Assembly (NCBI GenBank): GCA_040772905.1
Contig: JAXGXJ010000009.1
Span: 62,001-126,000, forward strand
DNA: 64,000 nucleotides
Origin: JAXGXJ01 sp040772905
GTDB lineage: Bacteria; Actinomycetota; Thermoleophilia; RBG-16-64-13
Direction of reading: 5' to 3'
The notes under the pieces were generated by a model, which saw only the letters and a program-made list of their open reading frames with translations, was not told the DNA's origin and searched no databases. Both the position numbers and the translations under genes were made by a program. How positions within the stretch are numbered: position 1 is the stretch's first letter; each line of letters begins with the position of its first letter. This document shows positions 1 to 7,961 of this stretch, one piece after another.

Positions 1-1
1 G

Positions 2-130
2 GAGTTCGTATACGTAGATCTGCGCCCTATGTATCCCGAGTCGAGACGGCTCAGCCGGGAGTGGGGCATCTATCGCCAGAAGTACTGCGGCTGCATAGTC
101 TCGGAATGGGAGCGTTATCGTGGCAGGTGA
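2..130 (+). CDS. queH: Epoxyqueuosine reductase QueH, 3' end only
   Basis: Only the last 42 codons and the TGA stop are present; the gene enters from the left edge. The reading frame beginning at base 2 encodes a tail with the R-x-x-S-x-E-x-G-x-Y-x-Q-x-YCGC pattern. This is typical of QueH (the old DUF208 family), which reduces epoxyqueuosine in tRNA to queuosine, the last step of the pathway. The two cysteines in YCGC are part of the family's conserved metal-binding and redox set. The queA and tgt genes directly downstream belong to the same pathway, which strongly supports the call. The N-terminal cysteines and the start lie outside the window. Confidence 0.8.
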   Translation, partial: EFVYVDLRPMYPESRRLSREWGIYRQKYCGCIVSEWERYRGR

Positions 131-208
131 GGGCGCCTACCTTCAGACGGCCGGGCGACAGGGCGGCGGCCGGAGGTCGCTGCCGCGGAGTGTCGCGCGG
201 GCGGAACG

Positions 209-1372
209 GTGCTGCTGAACATGCATCTGCATGAACTGGAGTTCGATTTCCCCCAGGAACTGATCGCGCAGGAGCCGGTCGAACCGAGGGACTCCTGCCG
301 TCTGATGTTCGTACCTTCCCGAGGGGAACGAGAACATCGCCGGTTCTGGGAATTGCCCGCGCTGTTGCGTGCAGGCGACACCCTGGTGTTCAACGATTCT
401 CGCGTGCTGCCTGCACGCGTCGCCGCGCGGAAACCCACCGGAGGCCAGGTGGAGGTGCTCTTCCTGCGCCCGGCGGCGGACGCCGACGCAAACGGTCGCG
501 GCGAGACCTGGGAGGTGCTGGCTCGGCCCTCGCACCGGTTGCGACCGGGGGGGACCCTGCTCCTGCCCGGCGGCGAGGACCTCACGCTGCTGAGGCTTCT
601 GGGCGAAGGAAGATGGGTGGTACAGACGCAGCCGGGCATATCGTCGGTGCGGCTTATGGAGACCTACGGGCAACTGCCGCTGCCGCCCTACATCAAGACC
701 TACCCCGCACAGCCGGAGAGCTACCAGACGGTGTATGCCTCCCAGTTGGGCTCCGCGGCGGCTCCGACGGCGGGCCTGCACTTCACGCCCACTCTCCTGC
801 GAGCGCTGGAGGAGGCCGGGGTGAGGGCCGCCTACGTCACGCTGCACGTGGGTCTGGACACGTTCCAGCCCATCCGCGAAGAGCGGGTGGAGGACCATCG
901 CATCCACCGCGAAGCCTTCACCGTCTCGGCGGATTGCCTCCGGACCTTGCGCGCGGCCCGGGCGCGTGGTGGCCGGCTGGTGGCGGTGGGGACGACAGCC
1001 ACCCGGGTGCTGGAGACACTGGCCGGACGGGGCCTGCTGGAGTCCGCTTCTGACAGCGCGAGGCATCTCGGAGCGCCGCCGGATGAAGGGACCGGCATCG
1101 AGGGCTCCACCGAGATCTTCATCACGCCCGGGTACAAGTTCGAAGCAGTGAATGCGCTCCTCACCAACTTCCATCTACCGCACAGCAGCGTCTTGGCTCT
1201 GGTGATGGCCTTCGCGGGTGTGGAGCGCATCAGGGATGCCTATCGGGAGGCCGTCGAGGGACGCTATCGCTTCTTCAGCTTCGGAGACGCCATGCTGGTC
1301 GAACCCGAAGAGCATCCGGGTGCTGACGCGCCCGCGCCGGGGACTGAGGTGGAGGGTGCATGGAGACCCTGA
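209..1372 (+). CDS. queA: S-adenosylmethionine:tRNA ribosyltransferase-isomerase QueA
   Basis: QueA transfers the ribosyl part of SAM to preQ1 in tRNA, making epoxyqueuosine. The protein begins with the family pattern F-P-x-x-L-I-A-Q-x-P near residues 13-22, then N-D-S-R-V-L-P-A-R. It has the SAAPTAGLHFT segment in the middle and T-N-F-H-L-P near the C-terminus, all diagnostic. Its length of 387 residues is slightly above the usual 340-360, from a loop around residues 280-300 and a short Pro/Ala/Glu-rich C-terminal tail. The GTG at 209 gives four extra residues; the ATG at 221 is an equally plausible start. Its end overlaps tgt by 13 bases, so translation is probably coupled. It lies between queH and tgt. 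Confidence 0.93.
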   Translation: MLLNMHLHELEFDFPQELIAQEPVEPRDSCRLMFVPSRGEREHRRFWELPALLRAGDTLVFNDSRVLPARVAARKPTGGQVEVLFLRPAADADANGRGETWEVLARPSHRLRPGGTLLLPGGEDLTLLRLLGEGRWVVQTQPGISSVRLMETYGQLPLPPYIKTYPAQPESYQTVYASQLGSAAAPTAGLHFTPTLLRALEEAGVRAAYVTLHVGLDTFQPIREERVEDHRIHREAFTVSADCLRTLRAARARGGRLVAVGTTATRVLETLAGRGLLESASDSARHLGAPPDEGTGIEGSTEIFITPGYKFEAVNALLTNFHLPHSSVLALVMAFAGVERIRDAYREAVEGRYRFFSFGDAMLVEPEEHPGADAPAPGTEVEGAWRP

Positions 1373-2499
1373 GCGGGCTGCCCTCCTTCCCCTACCGACT
1401 GGAAGCCCAGGACGGGCTCGCCCGTGCCGGGGTGATCGACACGCCGCGGGGGCCCGTGCTGACGCCCTGTTTCATGCCTGTGGGCACGAAGGGGACGGTA
1501 AAGGCCATGTCTCCCGATCGCCTGCGCGCGTCGGGGGCGCAGATCGTGCTGGCCAACACCTATCACCTGTCTCTGCGTCCAGGCAGCGACGCGGTGAGGC
1601 GCTTGGGCGGGCTGCATCGCCTCATGCAGTGGGAGGGGCCCATCCTCACCGACAGTGGGGGATATCAGGTCTTCAGCCTGCGCGACACGGCGAAGCTCGA
1701 CGACTCCGGTGTGGCGTTCCGCAGCATCTACGACGGTTCCCGCCAGGTGTTCACGCCCGAACGGGCCATGGGCGAGCAGCAGGCCCTGGGGGCCGACTTC
1801 GTCATGTGCTTCGACCAGTGCCCCCCCGGCACCGCCACCCGAGCGGAAGTGGCCGACGCCGTCGAGCGCACCACACGCTGGGCGGCGCGCTGCAAGCAAG
1901 CCCATCTGGAGGCGGGCGGCATGGGCACCGACGGGCCTCAGATGCTCCTGGGCATCGTCCAGGGTGGGGTGGACGCTGAATTACGTATCGCCAGCGTGGA
2001 GCAGTTGCTGCAGATCGGCTTCCCCGGGTACGCCATCGGCGGGCTCACCGTGGGGGAGGACCGTCAGGCCATGCTCGACACCACGGGGCTGGTGGCCGGG
2101 CTGCTGCCCGCAGACCGGGTGCGGTACTTCATGGGCATCGGCGATCCCCAGGGCCTGCTGGAGGTCATCGCTCGCGGGGTGGACATCTTCGACTGCGTGC
2201 TCCCCACCCGCACCGCCCGCATGGGCACCGCCTTCATCCGTGGGGGCAAGCTGAACCTGCGCAACGCTCAGCACGCGTTATCCACCGAGCCGCTCGAGCC
2301 CGACTGTCCCTGTAGGGCGTGCAACGGCTTCTCCCGCGGTGTGTTGCGGCACCTCATCATGCAGAAGGAGATCCTGGGTCTCATGCTCCTCACGGAGCAC
2401 AACCTCACCTTCCTTGCGCGCATGGTGGCGGGTGCGCGCGAGGCCATCATCACCGGGTCGTATGCGACCTTCATGGGGGAGTGGGGTGCCTCGTGGTAA
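1360..2499 (+). CDS. tgt: Queuine/preQ1 tRNA-guanine transglycosylase
   Basis: Tgt swaps the wobble guanine of GUN anticodons for preQ1. The sequence has TDSGGYQVF around residues 97-105 with the catalytic Asp, GIVQGG and GYAIGGL for substrate binding, and D-x-V-L-P-T-R-x-A-R-x-G containing the nucleophile Asp. A C-terminal zinc site follows, with Cys-x-Cys-x-x-Cys and a downstream His. The 379-residue length is normal. The ATG start lies inside the end of queA. With queH and queA it gives a local block for the tRNA-modifying steps of queuosine formation; the preQ1 synthesis genes (queC, queD, queE, queF) are not in this window. Confidence 0.96.
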   Translation: METLSGLPSFPYRLEAQDGLARAGVIDTPRGPVLTPCFMPVGTKGTVKAMSPDRLRASGAQIVLANTYHLSLRPGSDAVRRLGGLHRLMQWEGPILTDSGGYQVFSLRDTAKLDDSGVAFRSIYDGSRQVFTPERAMGEQQALGADFVMCFDQCPPGTATRAEVADAVERTTRWAARCKQAHLEAGGMGTDGPQMLLGIVQGGVDAELRIASVEQLLQIGFPGYAIGGLTVGEDRQAMLDTTGLVAGLLPADRVRYFMGIGDPQGLLEVIARGVDIFDCVLPTRTARMGTAFIRGGKLNLRNAQHALSTEPLEPDCPCRACNGFSRGVLRHLIMQKEILGLMLLTEHNLTFLARMVAGAREAIITGSYATFMGEWGASW

Positions 2500-2525
2500 T
2501 ATGCAGCACTTGAACCAGTACGTTT

Positions 2526-2544
2526 CCGCACCCAGATGGTGCGG
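2526..2544 (+). other. Perfect 7-bp hairpin between tgt and yajC
   Basis: CCGCACC and GGTGCGG flank a 5-base loop, CAGAT. The hairpin sits in the 63-base tgt-yajC gap and ends 6 bases before the strong GAAGGAGGGG ribosome-binding site of yajC. No T-run follows, so a simple intrinsic terminator is unlikely. It could be an mRNA processing or stabilising stem, or a weak attenuator separating the queuosine genes from the Sec genes. Confidence 0.45.
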
Positions 2545-2562
2545 CCTTGAGAAGGAGGGGTC

Positions 2563-3063
2563 TTGACCAGTTCAGCCGGGATGTTGATCATCTATGTGGT
2601 GGCGTTCATCGCCATCTTTTACTTCATGGCCATCAGGCCGCAGCAGAGGCAGCGCAAAGCGCATGCGGCCCTGCTCTCGTCCCTCAAGAAGGGGGACCAT
2701 GTGGTCACGGCCTCCGGCATCTACGGGACGGTCAAGCGCGTCGAGGACACCGTCGTGGTCATCGAGATCGCCCGTGGTGTGAGCATCAAGGTGGCTCGTA
2801 ACGCCGTCAGTCAGATCATCCGCGACAAGCAGGAAGCTCGAGCGTACGCTCCGGAGCCCACCGGCCGTCGTGGGAAGAAGGATGCGCTCGCGCTGGAGGA
2901 GGAGACTGGTGTCGACGAGGCTGGGGAAGCCGTCGACGCTGTAGAGGAAGCCGAGTTGGCTGAAGAGGCCGAAGCGGCCGAGGAAGCCGAAGTGGTCGAG
3001 GACGAAGGCGAGGACTACGCCTCTGTCGAGGAGGAGACCACCGAGGAGGAGACGAAGGTCTAG
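2563..3063 (+). CDS. yajC: Sec translocase accessory subunit YajC with long acidic tail
   Basis: YajC is the small membrane partner of SecD-SecF. Residues 7-23 form one membrane helix, followed by the family signature R-P-Q-Q-R-Q-R-K, then the soluble fold with K-K-G-D-H-V-V-T-x-S-G-I-Y-G. Typical YajC is about 85-115 residues. This one has 166, because residues from about 110 on form a Glu/Ala/Val-rich, strongly acidic, low-complexity tail. The start is TTG at 2563, chosen because GAAGGAGGGG lies just upstream and the helix follows directly. It is followed by secD and secF. Confidence 0.92.
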   Translation: MTSSAGMLIIYVVAFIAIFYFMAIRPQQRQRKAHAALLSSLKKGDHVVTASGIYGTVKRVEDTVVVIEIARGVSIKVARNAVSQIIRDKQEARAYAPEPTGRRGKKDALALEEETGVDEAGEAVDAVEEAELAEEAEAAEEAEVVEDEGEDYASVEEETTEEETKV

Positions 3064-3106
3064 CTTCACCAGCCGGGCGGGAGCGAGGCGGCCTCGGGTC
3101 GCCTCG

Positions 3107-3135
3107 TTGACACTGCCCTGTCGGTGACCTATGCT
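3107..3135 (+). promoter_or_regulatory. Sigma-70-type promoter before secD
   Basis: A perfect -35 TTGACA at 3107-3112 and a TATGCT -10 at 3130-3135 are separated by exactly 17 bases. This is the best promoter match noticed in the window. It lies in the 155-base yajC-secD gap, so secD-secF can probably be transcribed independently of yajC. Initiation would fall near base 3142. Confidence 0.75.
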
Positions 3136-3140
3136 CCTTC

Positions 3141-3182
3141 GTTGCGGCTGCACGGGGCCAGTCCTCTGCCTGCGGCCGCAAC
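3141..3182 (+). promoter_or_regulatory. Stem-closed leader of the secD transcript
   Basis: GTTGCGGC at 3141-3148 pairs perfectly with GCCGCAAC at 3175-3182, closing a 26-base GC-rich interior. The stem begins almost at the predicted transcription start and ends about 36 bases before the secD TTG. It may be a 5' stabilising structure or a regulatory leader. No known riboswitch or leader family was recognised. Confidence 0.4.
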
Positions 3183-3218
3183 ACACATGATCGAACCGCT
3201 GTCAGGGAAGGTGCGCAC

Positions 3219-4643
3219 TTGTCAAGATTGAAGCGTGACGCAGGTATTCTTGTGCTGGTGGCCATACTGCTTGGGGTGGCCGCCTATTTCGCCTTCCCGC
3301 TCTCGAAGACCAATCTGGGCCTCGACCTGCAAGGGGGACTGTCGGTCATCCTGGAGGCTCAGGACACGGCGAAGAACCCGCGCACCGACGACGGCATGGC
3401 CCAGGCGGTGGAGATCATCCAGAACCGGGTCAACGGCCTCGGCGTGGCTGAGCCCGAGATCCAGCGCCAGGGCGAGTGGAAGATCAGCGTCCAGCTCCCC
3501 GGCATCGATGATCCGGAAGAGGCGCTCGCGGTCATCGGTAAGACGGCCGTGCTCGAGTTCTACCACGTCGAAGGCCAGTTCGGCACGCCCTACGCCAGCG
3601 AGGCCGAGGCACTCAAGGCCGCCGGGGTGGAGTCGGCGCTCGACCTGCCCGCGGAGAAGACCCTGGTGCACTGGTCGCAGGCCGGGGGCAACGTCTCCGA
3701 TCAATGGTTCCTGGTCGACAGCAAGCCTGCGCTCACAGGGTCCATGTTGGAGGGCGCGCAGACCGGTTTCGACCAGTTCAACCAGCCCAAGGTCGACATG
3801 CAGTTCAACGATGAGGGCGCGAAGGCCTTCGCCGACGTGACCACTAAGCTCGCCGAGACGGCCCAGATCACGGGACAGGACCAGCGGCTGGCCATCGTTC
3901 TCGACGGCAACGTGGAGTCGGCACCGCGGGTGCTCGAACCCATCGAGGGAGGCAACGCAGAGATCACCGGCAAGTTCAGCCAAGACGAGGCCGAGAGCTT
4001 GGCCCTGGTGCTCAAGACCGGCGCTCTCCCGGTGGAGCTGAAGGCGGTCAGCCAGAACAGCATCGGGGCGACCCTCGGCAAATCGGCGCTGAACCAAGCT
4101 CTCATCGCGGGCATGGTGGGCCTGCTGCTCATCATCGTCTTCATGATCGCCTACTACCGCCTGCTGGGCCTGGTGGCCAGCATCGCCCTGATCGTCTACG
4201 GTGTGCTCTTCTTGGGCATCCTCAATGGCATCGGGGTGACCATGACCCTGGCCGGTATCGCGGGAATGATCCTCACCCTGGGTATGGCGGTCGACGCCAA
4301 CGTGCTCATCTTCGCCCGTATGCGTGACGAGGTGGCTGCGGGCAAGACCGTGGGTCCCGCCACCAGCGCGGGCTTCCAGAAAGCGTTCCGCGCGGTGTTC
4401 GACTGCAACATGACCACCATTCTCACCGCCATCGTCCTCTTCTGGGCGGCCACCGGTGGTATCAAGGGCTTCGCCCTCACTCTGGGTGTGGGTGTGGCTC
4501 TGTCCATGTTCACGGCTGTGTTGGTGACCCGGTCCATGCTCAGCGTCCTGAGTGGTTGGCGCGTCTTCCGCCATCCCAAGGCCTTGGGGCTGCATGTACC
4601 CAAGAACAAGACAGCGATCGTGGAAGACGGAGGCCGGTCATGA
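3219..4643 (+). CDS. secD: Protein translocase subunit SecD
   Basis: SecD works with SecF at the Sec channel and uses the proton-motive force to pull secreted proteins outward. A first membrane helix covers residues 8-26. Next comes the family motif G-L-D-L-Q-G-G, then the large P1 periplasmic-type domain (about residues 40-280). Five further helices follow from about residue 285, including the G-M-A-V-D-A-N-V-L-I-F-x-R segment with the conserved proton-relay Asp. The start is TTG at 3219 with an AGGGAAGG ribosome-binding site. The 474-residue length is within the normal range. The stop overlaps the secF ATG by four bases (ATGA), so the pair is translationally coupled. Confidence 0.95.
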   Translation: MSRLKRDAGILVLVAILLGVAAYFAFPLSKTNLGLDLQGGLSVILEAQDTAKNPRTDDGMAQAVEIIQNRVNGLGVAEPEIQRQGEWKISVQLPGIDDPEEALAVIGKTAVLEFYHVEGQFGTPYASEAEALKAAGVESALDLPAEKTLVHWSQAGGNVSDQWFLVDSKPALTGSMLEGAQTGFDQFNQPKVDMQFNDEGAKAFADVTTKLAETAQITGQDQRLAIVLDGNVESAPRVLEPIEGGNAEITGKFSQDEAESLALVLKTGALPVELKAVSQNSIGATLGKSALNQALIAGMVGLLLIIVFMIAYYRLLGLVASIALIVYGVLFLGILNGIGVTMTLAGIAGMILTLGMAVDANVLIFARMRDEVAAGKTVGPATSAGFQKAFRAVFDCNMTTILTAIVLFWAATGGIKGFALTLGVGVALSMFTAVLVTRSMLSVLSGWRVFRHPKALGLHVPKNKTAIVEDGGRS

Positions 4644-5743
4644 GGATCTACCATTTCATGCGTTACAAGTGGTGGTTTCTCATCTTCCTCACTGCGGTGA
4701 CGGTCCTGTCTATAGTCACGGTCTTCGCGGTGGGGCTGGATCTGGGCATCGATTTCGTCGGCGGTGTGAGGATGCAGGTGGGGCTGGAGCAGTCCGCCAC
4801 CGTGGACGAGGTCCGTTCTCTGGTGCGAGAGGTCGGCGTTCAGGAGCCGGTGGTCCAGTCGGTGGCGGGAGCCAGCGGCACGTCGGGATTTATGATCACG
4901 GCGGAAGAGATGACGGATGCGCAGGTGGACGAGATCACGGCGCAACTCGATAGCCGCTTCGGGGTGCAGGAAGGTTCGACGGGCACCGAGACGGTGGGGG
5001 CCAGCTTCGGTAAGGAGACGAGCAACCGCGCATTCATCGCCATCGCCATCGCGGTCATCGCCATCATCGCGTACATCACCTTCCGCTTCGAGATCAAGTT
5101 CGCGCTGCCCGCTATCGTGGCGCTTATCCATGACGTGGCCCTCACCCTGGGCATCTACGCGGCGACCAACAGGCTGGTCACCTACGCGACGGTGGCGGCC
5201 ATCCTCACCATCTTGGGTTACTCGGTGCACGACACCATCGTCATTTTCGACCGCATGCGTGAGAACACGCAGCTCATGAAACGCGAGACATACGGCGACA
5301 TGGTGGACCTTTCCATCCGTCAGACGATGGTGCGGTCGATCAACACCAGTGTGGCAATTCTCCTGCCGCTGCTGGCTATCCTCATCTTCGGCGGTCCCAC
5401 GCTCAAGGATTTTGCCTTCGCCCTCACCATCGGTGTGATCACTGGTACCTATTCTTCCTTCTTCGTGGCGGCTACTCTGGTGGTCATCTGGAAGGAGCGC
5501 GAGCCTCGCTATCGTAAACGGTTGCTGGCGGCGACTGCCGGAGGCGGCCAGATGGTGATGGACGAAGAGAGCGTGGCAGACGCGATGTCGGCGGCGGGTG
5601 CAGCGTCAGGGCCGCAGGCATCGTCAGCCGGATCCGGGACGGGGCAGAAGGCGGTGCAGGCTCGCTCGCCTCGGACCACCGCCAAGAAGGCCAAGACCAG
5701 CAAGCGACCGGTGGCGAAGGACAAGAGGCGCACATCTCGTTGA
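4640..5743 (+). CDS. secF: Protein translocase subunit SecF with basic C-terminal tail
   Basis: SecF completes the SecDF complex. It has an N-terminal helix, the G-I-D-F-V-G-G motif near residue 38, a short P4 domain, and then helices including Y-S-V-H-D-T-I-V-I-F-D-R-x-R-E. The ATG at 4640 overlaps the secD stop (ATGA) and fits the normal N-terminus; an upstream in-frame GTG would only add secD-overlapping sequence. After the last helix the protein has a tail of about 75 residues ending in a Lys/Arg/Ser/Thr-rich stretch. That tail is longer than in many SecF proteins and opposite in charge to the acidic YajC tail. Confidence 0.95.
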   Translation: MRIYHFMRYKWWFLIFLTAVTVLSIVTVFAVGLDLGIDFVGGVRMQVGLEQSATVDEVRSLVREVGVQEPVVQSVAGASGTSGFMITAEEMTDAQVDEITAQLDSRFGVQEGSTGTETVGASFGKETSNRAFIAIAIAVIAIIAYITFRFEIKFALPAIVALIHDVALTLGIYAATNRLVTYATVAAILTILGYSVHDTIVIFDRMRENTQLMKRETYGDMVDLSIRQTMVRSINTSVAILLPLLAILIFGGPTLKDFAFALTIGVITGTYSSFFVAATLVVIWKEREPRYRKRLLAATAGGGQMVMDEESVADAMSAAGAASGPQASSAGSGTGQKAVQARSPRTTAKKAKTSKRPVAKDKRRTSR

Positions 5744-5755
5744 GAGGAGCACGCT

Positions 5756-6172
5756 ATGGTCGATCCGTCCACAGACGAGACGTCGGGTGAAGAGCGGCAG
5801 GCTGGTGGAGCGCAGGGCCTGAAAGACCTGGTCGAACGAATCTTCCTCCTGGGTGTGGGGGCGGCGGCGCTCAGCAAGGATCGTCTGCAGGAGACCGTGG
5901 AGGAACTCGTGCATCGCGGGCACCTCAGCCGTGACGAGGGTCGCGACATGGTCGACAAGTTGGTCGCCCGCAGCCGTGATGAAGCCAAGAGTGCCATGAA
6001 GAAGGCCGATTCCTCTCTGCAGGGTGCGTACCGTGACATGGGTCTGGTAGGCAAGCGCGAATGGGAAGATCTTGACTTCCGGCTGCGGCAACTGGAACAC
6101 CGAGTGCGGTTGCTCGAGGCGGTGGCGGACGAAGGTGAGCCTCCGGCTGAAGGGTCCGAACCGACCGCGTAG
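5756..6172 (+). CDS. Phasin-like coiled-coil protein
   Basis: A 138-residue protein with a central helical region (about residues 20-75), a Lys/Ala-rich segment and a second amphipathic helix near residues 100-120, with Asp/Glu/Pro-rich ends. The pattern G-L-K-D-L-V-E-R-x-F-L-L-G-V-G-A-A-x-L-S-K-D-R resembles the phasin-like family sometimes annotated as a polyhydroxyalkanoate synthesis regulator. The ATG follows a GAGAGGAG ribosome-binding site. It sits between secF and ubiB. Similar small phasin-like genes next to ubiB are known in other genomes, but their role is not established and no granule function should be assumed. Confidence 0.65.
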   Translation: MVDPSTDETSGEERQAGGAQGLKDLVERIFLLGVGAAALSKDRLQETVEELVHRGHLSRDEGRDMVDKLVARSRDEAKSAMKKADSSLQGAYRDMGLVGKREWEDLDFRLRQLEHRVRLLEAVADEGEPPAEGSEPTA

Positions 6173-6231
6173 AAACCGCGGGGCGGTCCAGCGGCGCCCA
6201 TACACCTGCTAGACGGCCGACGGGGGTCACA

Positions 6232-7911
6232 GTGCCCTACTCGCAGATACGGCACCCCAGCTTCCTCACCCGCATCCGCAACCTCGAGCGGATGCGGGAG
6301 ATATCGCAGGTCGCGGTCAAACACGGTTTCGGCTACTTCTTCGAGACCCATCGACTCTTCCACCTCATCCCGCGTTGGCGGCGGAGATCCAGTGGCCCGC
6401 CGGCTCAGCGGGGCCGTCACATCCGCGAGATGCTCGACGAATTGGGCCCGACCTTCGTCAAGTTCGGGCAGCTGTTGAGCACGCGGCCCGACATCGTACC
6501 CGCCGATATCGTGGCCGAGCTGGTGAAACTGCAGGACCACGTGACGCCTTTTCCTTTCGAGACGGCCGAGCGGGTGGTGGAGGAAGACCTCGGTCTCACC
6601 ATGGCCAGGGCATTCGAGTACTTCGACCCCACGCCCTTGGCGGCTGCGTCCATAGGGCAGGTGTACGGGGCGGTGCTGCCTGGCGGCCAGGAAGTGGTGG
6701 TGAAGGTGCAGCGGCCCGGCGCCGCCCGCCAGATACACAAAGACATCGAACTACTCATGCAGTTCGCCGAGCTCTTCGAGGGACGGATCGATCCCGGGTT
6801 CTCTCCGGTCGCCCTGGTGCAGGAGTTCGCCCGTTCCATCACGCGTGAACTCGACTACGTTCTGGAAGCGCGCAACGCCGAGCACTTCGGCGCCAACTTC
6901 GCCGACAGCGAGCGCGTGTACATCCCCAAGGTCTACTGGCGTTATTGCAGCACACGGGTGTTGACACTGGAGCGCATCGAGGGCCCCACCCTCAACAGTC
7001 CCGAGGTGGCGGCACTGCCGCTGGACGTGAAGAGGGGCATCGCCGTCTCTCTGGTGGACTGCTGGTTCCACCAGATCCTTCAGGACGGCTTCTTCCACGC
7101 CGACCCCCACCCGGCGAACGTGGTCTACCTGGGAGGAGACCGTTTGGGGCTGCTCGATTTCGGGTTGGCCGGGTTCCTGCGCACAGACGATCTGGATGGG
7201 GGCGTGACGCTCTTCCTGCACGTCATGGATTCCGACATCCGAGGCGTGAAGCGCTCACTCAAACGACTGGGGGTCCAGTGGACGGGAGCCAACGACGCGC
7301 TGGTGTCGGAGACCATCGAGGACGCGTTCAGCCGCTATTTCGGTCGTTCGCTCTCCAACATCGATGTGGCGACGGTCATCCACCAAGTGCTGGATATCGT
7401 CTACTCACTGCGGCTGCGTCTCCCCACCCGCTTCTTGCTCTTGAACAAGACCCTGCTCACCATGGAGGGCGTGGTGGGGCAGCTCTATCCCGACATGGAC
7501 ATATTCCAGCTGGCGGGTTCGTACACGGACGAACTCAAGCGACGGCGCCTCGACCCGCGTCGCATATCGGAGAAGATGCAGCGTGAGGCGGCTTCATATC
7601 TGGACATGGTGCGGCAGTATCCCGTACAACTGCACGACGTGCTGGAAGAGATGCGGGACGGCCAGATAGAGATCGGCTTCCGGCACAAAGGGCTCGAGAA
7701 CATGATGCATCGGCTGGATATCATCGCCAACCGGCTGGTGGTGGCGCTGGTGAGCATCGCGCTGGGGGTCACCAGTACGGCGGTGGCAATCATGATCGAG
7801 GGGGGGCCGCATCTCTTGGGCGTGTCGGTGTGGGGCATACCGGGCTTCGCGGGTTCTTTGTTCTTCGGGGCATGGCTCATCTACGCCATCATCCGCTCGG
7901 GGAGGCTGTGA
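6232..7911 (+). CDS. ubiB: ABC1/AarF/UbiB family atypical kinase-like protein
   Basis: A 559-residue member of the ABC1/AarF/UbiB family, which are ATP-binding kinase-like proteins linked to isoprenoid-quinone and lipid homeostasis. Visible motifs include K-F-G-Q-L-L-S-T-R-P-D in the family-specific KxGQ extension, A-A-A-S-I-G-Q-V-Y (the Ala-rich nucleotide loop), V-V-V-K-V-Q-R-P-G with the ATP-site Lys, E-L-D-Y-x-x-E-A-x-N, G-F-F-H-A-D-P-H-P-A-N, and L-L-D-F-G. Two hydrophobic helices at the C-terminus suggest membrane attachment. The start is GTG at 6232. The exact substrate is unknown; whether this organism makes menaquinone cannot be told from the window. Confidence 0.88.
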   Translation: MPYSQIRHPSFLTRIRNLERMREISQVAVKHGFGYFFETHRLFHLIPRWRRRSSGPPAQRGRHIREMLDELGPTFVKFGQLLSTRPDIVPADIVAELVKLQDHVTPFPFETAERVVEEDLGLTMARAFEYFDPTPLAAASIGQVYGAVLPGGQEVVVKVQRPGAARQIHKDIELLMQFAELFEGRIDPGFSPVALVQEFARSITRELDYVLEARNAEHFGANFADSERVYIPKVYWRYCSTRVLTLERIEGPTLNSPEVAALPLDVKRGIAVSLVDCWFHQILQDGFFHADPHPANVVYLGGDRLGLLDFGLAGFLRTDDLDGGVTLFLHVMDSDIRGVKRSLKRLGVQWTGANDALVSETIEDAFSRYFGRSLSNIDVATVIHQVLDIVYSLRLRLPTRFLLLNKTLLTMEGVVGQLYPDMDIFQLAGSYTDELKRRRLDPRRISEKMQREAASYLDMVRQYPVQLHDVLEEMRDGQIEIGFRHKGLENMMHRLDIIANRLVVALVSIALGVTSTAVAIMIEGGPHLLGVSVWGIPGFAGSLFFGAWLIYAIIRSGRL

Positions 7912-7961
7912 CGCGCGCGGCGCGCCCGGTGCCGTCCGATGGGCACGATATAGTTACCGGT

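Noticed and set aside
3222..4595. Long open frame antisense to secD (457 codons)
   Set aside because: It mirrors the GC-rich third positions of secD, shows no family motif, and secD has clear motifs on the other strand.
4556..4639. Upstream in-frame extension of secF
   Set aside because: It lies wholly inside secD and adds residues with no counterpart; the ATG at 4640 overlaps the secD stop in the usual ATGA way.
6964..6969. TTGACA hexamer inside ubiB
   Set aside because: It encodes Leu-Thr within a conserved part of the protein and no -10 element stands 16-18 bases downstream.
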